A stretch of DNA of 64,000 nucleotides from Boesenbergia rotunda (Eukaryota > Streptophyta > Magnoliopsida > Zingiberales > Zingiberaceae): positions 269,405 through 333,404 of the forward strand of contig JAGFNQ010002317.1 in assembly GCA_024364735.1 (NCBI GenBank), given 5' to 3'. The notes beneath the pieces were generated by a model. That model saw nothing but the letters and a program-made list of their open reading frames with translations. It searched no databases and had not been told where the DNA came from. This document shows, one piece after another, positions 21,324 to 32,145 of the stretch; the first letter of the stretch is position 1; each line of letters starts with the position of its first letter. The translations under genes and the position numbers were made by a program.

Positions 21324-23522
21324 TGTTGGGACCGGGTGCATGTTGACATGGATACGGGTTCATAATTTTAAAATTTAATTACGTGCAGCGGAAGGTTTAG
21401 CATAAATAATTTCTCAAATTATTTTAACCACGTATCTAGCATGCAACCTTATGTTGTGGAGACATGATCATACATTTAAAATTTTGCAGAAAGTAAACTA
21501 ATTTACTTAATATCTCGCGTAACTCGTAGAAAGGGACGAGATCCAACCGTAGCGTCCCTTGGAAGCTCCGCCTTTATTCGCATCCACGCCGAGTTCTCTT
21601 CGGGATAACTTCGCAAAGCCACGAGTTTCGTGCTGACAAGAACTACTAGATTCTCCAAAGGCACGACTAGAATATCAAGAGAGAGAGATGGAAAACTAAC
21701 CACCAAACGAAAAACGGAATCAAGATTCCGGGAGGAAGGAAGGAGTCGCGACCCGCTTCTTCTTCTTCTTCGGCACCTTCTTGGTGGAGGTGGCTCACGG
21801 CAAAGGAGGTGAGGGAAGCCGGCCCTAGAATAGGGAGAGGGTAGCCGGCCCTAGAAGAGGGAGAGGGAGAGAAGGAGAGGAAGAGAGGCTAGGCAAGAAT
21901 CCTTGATCTCTTGAATTTTTCCAAGCCTTGCCTTTGCACCTTTATATAGTAGCCTCTTTATCGCCAAGTCTCCTTTTAACAGAATAAATTTTTCATAAGA
22001 AATTTATCTTATAAATTTTTCTATGAATTATTCCGTTATGCCAAGTTTTTATTATAACTTAATTTATAATAAAAACAACCATGTCTCCCCTTTTATTATG
22101 GAATAAAATTTTACAAGAAATTTGTTATATAAATTTTTCTTATCATAGAAAAATCAATTTATAATTGATTTTATAAAATAAAATAAACCAATCCATGGTT
22201 CATTTTAATTTCCATAAAAAAGAATAAATTTCTATAAATTTCTTTATATAAATTTCTTTATATAAATTTCTTTATATAAATTTCTTTATCCATAATTTTA
22301 TAAAACAAATCACGCTCGATTTATTTTATAATTTAAACCAAACAATTTGGTTTCCCTTTTTATTGTGGCCGGCCAAACCAAGCCGTTACCTTACAAATTA
22401 AACTCATTTAATTCGTCCAATAAGCCTTCAAAAGACTTAGCCATTTTAAGCTTTCGATGCGTCTCTGATACATTCAGATTCGACTTATCTCTCTTGATCG
22501 GAAAATCTAATTTTCAACTCGTTTTAAATCCCTCGGATTACTCGTAGTGCGTGTGACTAAATAGGCTTTCGATTTATGTTGGCCGTCTATAATCAACCAA
22601 TTATAGAACGATCATGAGTGGCACCATGTAGTACATCATGACCTCCAATTAATCGAAAGATCAACGGTTGACCTCAGAAATAATTCTGAAACCCTTCAGC
22701 AGCTATAATGAGTCGTGCCTCATTCCCTTCACCATCTTATACCCACTTGGTTCAGGACACGGTCTATGTGTGTCAGTCCCCACTAGGCTGACTACGTCAC
22801 ACCTAGCCCAAGTAATGCCTTTCTCGTCCAACGGATTCTAGTTACTCTCATGTTACTAAGAGATTCATACTCGGATCATGTGATGCTCTGGCCAGAGGCT
22901 TCGAGTAATAATCCGACGATAGGCCTTGGGTATACATCTCCTCGCAAGGAGTGGTGAATCATTTGTAGGCTGTTCAAACATCTTCGGGCACTTCGGCTTA
23001 TACCCAATCATCCTGAGTCCACACCTCCTTGGAGATGCTTGCTTAAGATGTCAAAGTATAAGTCTTTATGACCAAGATGACTTGAACACCGCAAGTTAAA
23101 GGAATATCGCACTTAAGCTGGAGTAAGAACTTCATTGACATATCTATATGTAGATTACCATATGAAGTTTTACAGCTAGTCACTCCAATGAACTAGTTCC
23201 CTTAACTAGCATTCATGTTTATCTCCGGACATCCCAATGTCACCAGCCAGTGAGAATCAGCTGATTAGAGAATAACCCATGCTAGTCTCAACAGAATTGA
23301 TAGTGTCCGTATTTATCAATTCATCGACTAGGGACAATTTCAATACTTCACAATTGCACATGTAGAGATAATCACTAGTTGTGAATTCATCACAAATTCT
23401 CTCATGCTGTGAATTGTATTGCGGACATTCAGTAAATGAGTTTAAGATCTCAATCAAATACACGAACATGTATACTCAAATAGTGAATATTCATTTATTA
23501 AAGTAAATGATTACAATTATAA
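21324..23522 (-). mobile_element. LTR-like insertion inside the C2 third ORF, about 2.2 kb
   Basis: The block interrupts a coding domain and starts TGTTGGGACC, the look of a copia LTR end on the minus strand. A minus-strand TATATAAAG lies at 21948-21940. It has no coding frame of note and contains AT-rich repeats at 22200-22290. The flanks GGTGAGTGC (21315-21323) and GGTGATTGC (23523-23531) match at 8 of 9 bases, a possible target duplication, but this length is odd for an LTR element and the right end has no CA. It may be a solo LTR with a damaged end or another element type. Confidence 0.5.
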
Positions 23523-24312
23523 GGTGATTGCCTTAGGTCACTTCTCTCATATTACTAACAAGTGCACTCGTGATTTTCCCACATTTCCTGCTCTTCGCCT
23601 TTCCCCCGTTGAGTATGTCTTGTTTAAGATCATCACCAATTGTCTCCTTCCAACTACTTCGAAACACCTAGATGAGATTCACCCGTTCCACTGTTTGATG
23701 CTCTACGTGATGCATCAGTAGTTAGACTTTGACCCGGTGGCTTCGGTCTATTTCTCCATCATCGTCTAGAGTATGCAGTCCGCCCAGACAGTCTACATGC
23801 CATTTGGCCATATCATCACTGCCTGACTGGAGTCAGTTGGCATTGATGTCTCACAGGGCTGCATTATACCCATGGTTCAACAGGATTGTCGAATTGATAG
23901 TCGCATGATGGCCCAATCTGGCATTGTTGTCGGATCACGGGGGCTGCGGTGGAAGGTTCGACGACATGAGGGGGAGTTACCGAGAGCAGTCCCTGACCAG
24001 GAGTCGCCGGCTGATGCTGTGGATTATGATGAGTGGGCTCCTGATTTACGCTGGCAGGTTACGGAGTTAGAGCAGTTGATGCAATGCGAGCTACACATTT
24101 TCGAGCACTGGCACCAGGAGGTCTGCTCGGAGTTTCAGTCTTTTGATCGCCGGCTCGACGCTCTCGCATCCGACGTCTCTGAGATCAGTTCACTACAGGA
24201 CACATGGTATGAGGAGTGGTATCATCATACGTTTCCTGATGGTGCGTCCCCGAGCAGTCCTCCGCCAGGAGATGTTATATATATTGCTGATTCTTCAGAC
24301 GATGAAGATTGA

Positions 24313-24823
24313 TGACATTGACTGTTTTGATGATTGTTTTATCTGGTTGTACTCAGTTTCCTTTTAAGGTGTATTGACTTTGTCGCTACTTGATGCACTG
24401 ATATTTTGCTTGCCTCATCATGTTTAGGATGTTGGCGTATATGAGTTCACATGATTACTATTGTTTATATGCCTCATTCTATATTATTATGCATGCTTAT
24501 GATGTTGCTTATTATGCCATGTTCATATGATACATATGGTTGATTTGCCATGCCCTAATTTTGTCATATGTGTTCATATGTTTAACAAAAATCAATCAAA
24601 TCTTTATTGTTTTGGGATACCCCTAGGATTGAGGGGGAGTATGGTTAAACTTAACAACCACTCTAGGGTGTTCGACAAAGGGGGAGAGTGTTGGTTGGTT
24701 AAGTTTAGGATGATTATATTGTAGGGGGAGGATCTTGATTCTCCTATGATTCTGAAAGTTGAGAAATTGATTGAGAATCCCTAAACTTAAAATCAGATTG
24801 TCAAACAGTAAAAAGGGGGAGAT
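24313..24823 (+). other. C2 3' noncoding region with multiple purine tracts
   Basis: It is T-rich, with GGGGGAG tracts near 24632, 24680 and 24724 and the final tract AAAAAGGGGGAGAT directly before the LTR at 24824. It matches the minus-strand region 5471-5800 of C1. Confidence 0.8.
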
Positions 24824-24934
24824 TGTTGATGCAGTCTGACCCTGATTGTTGTTTTGGTGTTGACACCGATTTTAGTTTAGGTTGATGATTATGATGATTA
24901 TGATTAAGTCCTGATCGGGGATCAGGCAGAGTAT

Positions 24935-25290
24935 GGAAAATCCTAGCTTGGAGGGCTAGGTGTTGAAAAGTTCTAATTCGGAAGGGTTAGGTGAAAAGTC
25001 CTAGCTTGGAGGGCTAGGTGAAAATTCCTAACTTGGAGGGTTAGGTGAAAAGTCCTAACTTGGAGAGTTAGGTGAAAAAGTCCTGGATTGGAGGGTCAGG
25101 TCCTAGCTTGGAGGGCTAGGTTTGGAAAAGTCCTAATTCGGAAGAGTTGGGTGAAAAGTCCTAGCTTGGAGGGCTAGGTGAAAAGTCCTAACTTGGAGGG
25201 TTAGGTGCAAATTCCCAACTTGGAGGGTTAGGTGAAAAATCCTTAGCTTGGAGGGCTAAGGTGGATGAAACCCTAGCTTGGAGGGCTAGG
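24935..25290 (+). repeat. CCTARC hairpin array in LTR C2
   Basis: About a dozen units have CCTAGC/GCTAGG or CCTAAC/GTTAGG arms and a TTGGAGG loop. One unit has longer arms, CCTTAGC/GCTAAGG (25240-25260), with the added base pair kept on both sides. Confidence 0.88.
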
Positions 25291-25296
25291 TTGAAG

Positions 25297-25760
25297 CCCC
25301 TGGATCGGTCTGGTGACCGATCAGGGAGTTGGCACGGTACTCCTTCGTGGATCGGTCTGGTGACCGATCCAGCAATGACTGATCAGTCTGGTGATCGATC
25401 AGGGAGTATACGATTCACCCACTGCTTGGCTCCTGATCGGTCTGGTGACCGATCAGGGAGCAAACAGTGAGGTTGAGTTCCCTTGCTGAACTGCTCCTGA
25501 TCGGTCTCTGGACCGATCAGGATCACTATGCAGATCGTTTTGGAGAACGATCTAGCGTCGCAGGTTCCTCTCTATGATCGATCAGGACGGAGCCTGATCT
25601 GTCTAGTCATGACCTGATCGGTCTGGTGACCGATCAGGAGGCTCCCTGATCGGTCCGGTGACCGATATGGAGGTTTGGACTGCGAAACTTAGAAATCGCC
25701 GATAAAGGGGTGGATCGGTCGGGTGATCGATCCACAACCTGGGATCAGTCTGGTGATCAA
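25297..25760 (+). repeat. GATCGGTC hairpin array in LTR C2
   Basis: The core GATCGGTCTGGTGACCGATC is repeated. Variants keep pairing, for example AGATCGTT with AACGATCT at 25531-25552. Confidence 0.88.
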
Positions 25761-25811
25761 TCTAGGAGAGTCCCAAAGAAATCACAATTTCTAACTGAGC
25801 ATTGGGGACTG

Positions 25812-26864
25812 ATTAGGAGAGTCCCAATACTTGGTTGTTCAACTTTCAGTTTAATTGGTTCAGTCCGTAAACAAACAATCCTAGGTCTAAGCAAGGTAAA
25901 TTGCAGAAATTAAATAGACAAGCAATCATGCAATTTAAAACAAGAATAGAAATTTATCTAACTATGAATATTGTTTTTAATTTGGCTCCCCCTGGACTAA
26001 AGCCATAATAATGGTTCGGCAAGATGTGAATCTTGTCCTTGGGGATCTAATACTGATTTGATCCAGTTTGTTTGTTCAGGCACAGTTTGGGTACCCATGC
26101 CTGAATTTTAAGTCTGGACTGGTTCAGTACAGCATAGTATGATTTTTGTCTAGACTTGGTTCTATAGCCTAATCCGGATCAATTTAGAACCGACTTCTGT
26201 TTTCCAAGAATCATGTCAAGACCCTTGGAACCAGAAGTGAACTATTCTAAGGCTGATCTAAGGTCCTTGACTTGAGTTTTCAAGGAGGAGTTCTCTTTCT
26301 CAAGTTTTTCAACTTGAGTAGAGGTTCCTTCTTGAACCTTCTCAGTTAAGGATCTAGAGTCAGCTCCCTCTTTCAGGAGTTTTACTTTCTGTCGGAGAGA
26401 TTCGACTCGGATTTTGGCTTTCGCCAAGTCTTGAGAAAGATAGGCAATTAATTCGGTTAATTGATTTCTAGAAAACCCACTTACAGTGATTTTGTCATCC
26501 TCTGAAAACGTGAGCTTTTCGTCTTCCGACTCCGATTCTGACTCGGTCTCGTTTTCTTCTGAGGCGGTTAGTGCGAGGAGGTTTGACTGTGGGGCCTCTT
26601 CTTCTTCTTCGGAGGAGGACTCATCCCACGTTGCCTGAAGGGCCTTCTTCTTTCTCGTCTTCTTCGTTTCCTTCAAATTGGGGCATTCAATCTTGTAGTG
26701 ACCCTTCTTTTTGCATTCGTAACAGGTCACATTTGGTTTGTTCTTTTCATTTGAAGGATCAGCTGGTTCTTCCTTTCTTCGGCTGGCTTTCCATCTGTTG
26801 GTCTGGTTTTTTAGTTCTTTGTAATAGTCCCGGGCTAGTCGAACCAGTTTAGGTCGATTTCCTT
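25812..26864 (-). pseudogene. A4 gag C-terminal part and linker
   Basis: The minus-strand frame starts at the junction near 26864. It reads LVRLARDYYKEL, a CCHC knuckle (CYECKKKGHYKIEC, near 26705-26745), an acidic Ser/Glu stretch and a coiled-coil-like segment ending at 26242. A frameshift there leads to a linker typical of Sirevirus gag-pol junctions (GSKGLDMILG, then AWVPKL near 26090). Instead of protease, the sequence passes into noncoding DNA like that of A7 near 46740, so pol is missing. It continues the gag whose N-terminal part is at 29837-30377. Confidence 0.8.
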
Positions 26865-27223
26865 CACAACACTGTGTAGCTCTATCCAAAACTGAAGCTG
26901 AGTATGTAGCCGTAGGAGAGTGTGTAGCACAACTTTTATGGATGATGCACACTCTTAAGGACTTCCAGCTCAACTACACCCAAACTCAGGTTTTTATTGA
27001 CAACATAAGCTCAATTAATCTAACTAAAAATCCAATCCAACATTCCAGAACTAAACACATAGAAGTTAAACATCACTTTGTAAGAGACCATGTAGCCAGG
27101 GGTGAGATAGTCCTTAAGCATGTATATTCTAAATCTAATTTAGCTGACATATTCACCAAACCCTTACCTGAGTCTGAGTTCTGCTCACTAAGAAGGCAGT
27201 TAGGATTGTGCTTAGTAGAATAG
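26865..27223 (+). pseudogene. A3 RNase H C-terminal fragment
   Basis: The open frame starts within the motif VALSKTEAEYVA (C1 has VALSTTEAEYIT at the same place). It continues RTKHIEVKHHFVRDHVARG and ends at the usual copia C-terminus SNLADIFTKPLPE, stop at 27223. It shows that family A once had an autonomous pol-carrying member. It is 5'-truncated at the junction. Confidence 0.9.
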
Positions 27224-28497
27224 GTTAACTCTACTTTTGACTTTCTTACTGCTTTACTTGATTTAAAAATCAGTTTCTAAAAGAATTTGAAAAACTGTTT
27301 TACTTAATTTCAAAATCAGTTTTTTTTGTCTTGCAAATTTTTCGACTTAGTTTTATTTCAAAACTACCCCCTTTCAAAACTATGGTTTTTTCGAAAATGG
27401 ACTTAGCCTAGGCCCTAACCCTAGAACTGCATGCACCTATAGATTTAGAAGCCAGCATCTCACAAGCACCTTAGGGCACTTTTAATTGATAACTTAGAAA
27501 GGGTTGAGATGCTTAGGTCTTTGCCTTAATTCAAGATGCTTTAAGTCAGTGCATCTACAGTAATTGGGGCACTAAATATAACTTACACAGTAATCAAGTT
27601 AAGTGTCAAGTTTAGAAAATCTATCTTGAACAGAACACTTAACTTGACTAACCCCAGTAAAAACTACTGTTTATAACAGTTAGTAAGTAGCTAATTGGGT
27701 TAGACAGGTCCCTAAAAGAGGAAAATGAAACTGATTTGGTTTAATTCTCATCATGAATTGGTTCAGTACAGCAAAATCATGCAAGTTATTTTCCTTTATG
27801 CAATTTAATTACTCTGTTTCTGCTATATTTATTTGTGTTTGATATATGGCAAAGGGGGAGAGATAGGAAAGGAGAGAGTTTAAATTTTTTTTAAGAATTT
27901 CTTCAACTCTCAAAATGTCAAACTCTATCCTTTATTCAAAAAGTACTTAATTAATATTTTCAAAAGTACTAAGTTTTTCAAAAGCACTAAGGTTTTCAAA
28001 AGTACTAAGTTTGTCAAAAGTACTAAGTTTTTTTTTCTAAGTTCTTAAGTTTTTCAAACTTTTCTAAGTACTTAAGTTTTTTAAAAAACTTTTCTAAGTA
28101 CTTAAGTTTTTCAAAACACTTAAGTTTTTCAAATTTCACTAAGTACTTCAAAACGTAAAGTTTTCAAAATTTTTTTTGTACTTTAAACTTAGGGCGTCAA
28201 AATTTTCCTTAGTACTCAAACTTAAGCTTTCAGACTCCTTCTTAAGTTTTCTAAGTATTTAAACTTAAAAATTCTACAAGTTCTCCAAAATAGACAACCA
28301 AAATTATTTTCTGTTGAAAATTATTCTAAGTAAAAATCCATCCTTAAACTTAGAATTTATTTTCAAAAACTCCACGAAGTTTTGAAAAATCTAGGGGGAG
28401 ATTCCTTCCAGGAGGAGGGAACAAAATTTAATTTTTACTTGCTCTGATTAACTTAACTTTTTGAACCAGGATTGCCATCAATCAAAAAAGGGGAGAT
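27224..28497 (+). other. A3 3' noncoding region, low complexity
   Basis: There is no gene. From 27950 to 28270 the sequence is dominated by irregular repeats of TTTTCAAAAGTACTAAG. GGGGGAG tracts lie near 27855 and 28393, and the final tract AAAAAAGGGGAGAT abuts the LTR. Confidence 0.8.
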
Positions 28498-29836
28498 TGT
28501 TAGTGCAGAAAGCACCCAAGTCGAACCCGAGTTTTGATAATGGCAAAAGGGTTCAAAAGTTAAGTCTTATTTGTTATCTAACATGCTACTCAAGTGTGCA
28601 GGGTAAAAAGTCCTAGCGAAGGACTGCTAGGCACTGGCGAAGGAATGCCAGGGTATAAAGTCCTAGCGAAGGAATGCCAGGGTATAAAGTCCTAGCGAAG
28701 GAATGCCAGGGTATAAAGTCCTAGCGAAGGACAGCTTGGGACTGAAGACCTGGCGAAGGAATGCTAGGCACCAGGCGAAGGACTGCTTAGTATCCAAGAC
28801 CTGACGAAGGATCGCTAGGCAAATGTCCAACTGAAGGAGCCGGTTGGCATCAGGTACATTCTCCCGAGAGGAGTAGGTGAGGACGCGTTCCCCGTCGAGG
28901 GAACAGTAGGCGTCGGTTCGACCTAGGGTTCCATTTTGGAGACCCAAAGTCAGAACCAAGACAGCTAAGGCTGTATAAACTAACATTTTATTGCTTTATG
29001 GTGTTTTGGACTAACCCTGGATGCAGGACCGAAGGAACGAGTGTCTGTAGCTCAGAGAGTCTCAAAGGAGTGAGGCAGCAGCTGACCAGGGCGCCTGGAG
29101 TGTCCCGGGTGCCCCCAAGGTGAACACAAAACACATGAAGCAAAGGCAGGCTTCGACAACTCATGGGCGGGGCGCCCCCCATGCTCCCGGGCGCCCTCAG
29201 CGCTCCGGGCACCCCCAGGTGAAGCTAATGAAGTAGAACCCAGCAAAGCCAAAGGATGAGAAGAGACCCGGTCAATCCGGGTGCCCCCAGCGTTCCGGGC
29301 ACCCCCGTCAAAGCCTGATCCCGAGTTTTAAGGGATCAGAGCTGACCGAGAGGGAAGCGGATCGGCTGACACGTGGGGGGGGGGGGGGCGCTCCCGACGT
29401 CCTGGGCACCCCCAGGGGCTATAAAAGAGCCCTCGACCCCAAGGCTTCGAACAACACTTCTTCCAACGCCAACTTGCTCTTCGACTCAAAGCGCTCTGCT
29501 CTGGGAACCTTCCGCTCACGACTCAAGCGCCTACGACGTCCATCTGCACCGAAGTATAAACTACACCGGACGTCGGTAACGAAGAGCTATTTTCTTTTCA
29601 GTTTACTATACTACAATTGTACAACTCTTGTAAACTGTTTTTGCGCACTTATAGAATTGCACGCAGAAAACGGTCAACGACCGTGGGCCTTGGAGTAGGA
29701 GTCGGCCTAGGCTCCGAACCAAGTAAAACTACCTGTGTTCGTGATTGTTTTTATTCCGCTGCGTACTTGCTCTAGTTTTTATCCGAAAAGCGTTTAACGA
29801 TATTCACCCCCCTCTATCGTTTCTCTCGATCCAACA
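28498..29836 (+). repeat. 3' LTR of A3, 1339 bp
   Basis: It starts TGTTAGTGCAGAAAGC and ends CTCGATCCAACA. It holds a short GAAGG-loop hairpin array (28608-28835), GGGCGCCC-type dyads (29085-29410), a 10-base or longer G run near 29380 and a TATA box TATAAAAG at 29420-29427. Confidence 0.9.
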
Positions 29837-30377
29837 CCATAGATGCCCACAAAGTATTTTTAGGGAAGACATTAAGAGCATACCTGATCAGGTCACGATT
29901 CTCTACCTTGTGACCGATGGTGTGTAGACCGTTCATCAGCTCCTGAATTCTAGTGTGGAGCTGAGCTGCTGATTCGCTGTCATTCATCTTGATGGTATAC
30001 AACTTGTTCAGTAGTAGGCCCCTCTTGCTGATCCGGGCGTCGGAGGTTCCTTCGTGCAACTCAATTAGCTTAGCCCAGAGTTCTTTTGCACTGTTGAATG
30101 GACTTACCCGGTTCATCTCCTCTTTGGTTAGGCCGCATTGAAGTGTTTGAGTTGCTTTGGCGTCAGCTTCAATTTTCCTTTTTAGGGAGGTATCCCATTC
30201 GCTGTAGGATTGTGGCACTCCGTCAGCATTTTTAGGTATGTCCAGACCAGACTGGATTATTATCCACATGTCCACCTGAGTTTTCAGGTGGACTTCCATC
30301 CTACTGTTCCAGTAGGAGAAATCCTCCCCACTGAAGAGCGGTGGTCTGGCGGTACTGAAGCCCTCTTGCATGACCAT
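29837..30377 (-). pseudogene. A4 gag N-terminal part
   Basis: An open frame runs from ATG at 30377 (MVMQEGFSTARPP) through the gag core (LHEGTSDARISKRGLL; VENRDLIRYALNVFP) to WASMV, where it is cut by the A3 LTR end at 29836. No stop interrupts these 180 codons. The C-terminal part lies at 25812-26864. Confidence 0.88.
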
Positions 30378-30579
30378 TTAGGAATTATCTGAAAAAGAAA
30401 GAGAGAGAGAAAAAAAACGTCCCAAGACTTGGTCTTGGATTAGTAGTGCGGGAAGCAAAAAAAATTATCTAGTGGTGTTGCACCAATCTCGATTAACGAT
30501 AAAAATTCGATAAAAACAATTCGAAAAAAAAATCCGAAAAATTCTCAGATTGGTGGTTGCACCAAATTTGAGCTTCACC

Positions 30580-30591
30580 GCTCTGATACTA
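30580..30591 (-). other. A4 primer binding site (tRNA-iMet, one mismatch)
   Basis: The plus strand reads GCTCTGATACTA, against GCTCTGATACCA in the other copies, two bases from the LTR. Confidence 0.88.
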
Positions 30592-30593
30592 CT

Positions 30594-32016
30594 TGTTGGA
30601 TCGATAGAATACGATAGAGGGGGGGGTGAATATCGTAAAACCGTTTCGGATTAGATTGAGAGAAATTACACAGCGGAAATAAATAAACACAAACGCGAAT
30701 ACAATATTTTTTACTTGGTTCGGAGTCGCGGTCGGCTCCTACTCCAAGGCCCACAGTCCTCGACCGTTTACTGCGGGCAATAATATAATCGCGCAAGTTA
30801 TTACAAGAAGTAGTACAGTAGTAGTGCAGTAAAAATACAATTAAAATCTAACTCTTCATTATCGACGCCCGGTGTGTATTGTTCTTCGGTGCGTAGGGTT
30901 GTCGTCGGCGCTAGAACCTCGAGATCAGAAGTTTCCGAAGCAGATCGCTTGAGCGAAGAGTATTGAGGCGTTAGAAAACTGTGTTGTGAAGCCTTGGGGG
31001 TCGAACCCCTTATATAGTGCACCTGGGGGCGCCCGGGACGTTGGGGGCGCCCTCCGCGTGTCACTCGATCCGCAAACCTCTCGGTCAGCCCTTATCCCTC
31101 CAGGATCGGGCTCGAGGTTTGACGGGGGCACCCGGGACATAGGGGGCACCCCGGTTGACCCAATCTGCTGGCTTCTCGGCTGGATAGACTTTGGTTGCTT
31201 CGTTGGCTTGGACCCAGGGAGCCCGAGGCATCCGGGGCGCCCGGGAGCACGGGGGCGCCCGGGAGCTTGGGTGCGCCTAGCCCAGTGAGTTTTCGAAGCG
31301 TTTTCTTGCTCAACTCTTGTATGGCTTTGACCTTGGGCGCCCGGGACCTCCCGGGCGCCTATCCCAGCTGCTGCCCCTCTCCTTTGAGGCGTTCTGAGCT
31401 GCAGAAACTCGTTCCTTCGGTCCTGCATCCAGGGTTAGTACCAAACATGATAAAGCATGTATGTTAGTGAATTTTACAGCCGTAGTTGTCTTGGTTCTGA
31501 CTTTGGGTCTCCAAAATGGAACCCTAAGTCGAACCGACGCTTACTGTTCCCTCGACGGGGAATGCGTCCTCACCTACTCCTCTCAGGAGAATTTACTTGT
31601 TGCCAATCGCCTCGTCCGGTTGGACTTTTGCCCAGCAGTCCTTTGCCAGGTGCCTAGCAGCTCTTCGCCAGGTCTTCAGTACCAAGCAGTCCTTCGCCTG
31701 GTGCCCAGCAATTTTTCGCCAGGTCTTCGGTTCCAAGCAGTCCTTTGCCTGGTGCCTAGCAATCCTTCGCCAGGTCTTCGACCCCTAGCAGCCCTTCGCT
31801 AGGTGCCCAGCAGTCCTTCGCCAGGTCTTAGGGTTTCGATGCCTAGCAGTCCTTCGCTAGGTGCCTAACAGTCCTTCGCTAGGTGCCTAGCAGTCCTTCG
31901 CTAGGACTTCAATCTGCACACTCAAGTAACATGTTAGATAAACATAACATCTTAACTTTTAAACCCTTTGCCATTATCAAAACCCAGGTTCGACTTGGGT
32001 GCTGTCTGCACCAACA
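30594..32016 (-). repeat. 5' LTR of A4, 1423 bp
   Basis: It starts TGTTGGATCGATAG and ends CTGCACCAACA on the plus strand. It has GGGCGCCC dyads at 31022-31350, a minus-strand TATA region near 31012 and the hairpin array at 31630-31912. ORFs inside are repeat by-products. Confidence 0.9.
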
Positions 32017-32145
32017 AAATGGTTGTTGAAAATTTTAGAAATTTTGCTGAAACTGCTGTTCTGGCTGGTTCCAAGGTTGGTTTTACTGAAATTGTTGATT
32101 AGATTGCTGGAATGGTTGAAAAGGTTGGTTATCTTGCTGAAAATT

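Larger units (their letters stand above)
20423..24312 (+). pseudogene. C2 third ORF: plant transposon-protein-like domain plus coiled coil, with intron
   Basis: Exon 1 is 20423-20433 (ATGGCACCTAA) and exon 2 starts at 20798. The spliced frame opens with a Lys/Ser/Pro-rich tail (SRPPPPPHTRFQN). It then runs into a domain with LDLVSEFYNNMV and DFSLSIFTDFLGYRR, which resembles the 'putative plant transposon protein' domain (PF20167-like; from memory, unchecked). A 2.2-kb insertion (21324-23522) splits the domain. After it the frame from 23524 continues with in-frame stops at 23719-23721 (TAG), 23767-23769 (TAG) and 23824-23826 (TGA). It ends with a predicted helical segment (VTELEQLMQ ... FDRRLDALASDV) and an acidic tail ADSSDDED. 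The homologous ORF in B3 lies at 61530-62654. It sits where Sireviruses have an env-like ORF, but I see no membrane segment. Confidence 0.75.
19850..25811 (+). mobile_element. Family C element C2, 3' part with third ORF
   Basis: The element has lost its 5' LTR, gag and pol, being cut at 19849/19850 by A2. What remains is the dyad-rich region after pol, a spliced third ORF (with a 2.2-kb insertion), a 3' noncoding region with several GGGGGAG tracts, and the first 988 bp of a family C 3' LTR. It is cut on the right by element A4. Confidence 0.82.
24824..25811 (+). repeat. 3' LTR of C2, first 988 bp
   Basis: It starts TGTTGATGCAG after the purine tract. It contains the CCTARC hairpin array (24935-25290) and the GATCGGTC array (25297-25760), in the same order as the C1 LTR. 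Homology to the C1 LTR stops near 25811, where family A 3' noncoding sequence begins on the minus strand. Confidence 0.85.
26865..29836 (+). mobile_element. Family A element A3, 3' part inserted in A4 gag in opposite orientation
   Basis: The segment begins inside RNase H, continues through a 1.3-kb 3' noncoding region and ends exactly at the end of a 3' LTR (29836). On both sides lies A4 gag on the minus strand. About 70 codons of A4 gag are missing between the two sides, judged from A2 gag. Confidence 0.82.

Noticed and set aside
20423..24312. Host gene captured in C2
   Set aside because: The intron and leader suggest it, but homologous flanks in C1 and a homologous ORF in B3 make a standing element gene more likely. 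Origin from a host gene long ago remains possible.
26942..27223. Independent small gene at the RNase H fragment
   Set aside because: It is plainly the C-terminus of copia RNase H, open upstream to the junction and followed by the element's own 3' region and LTR.
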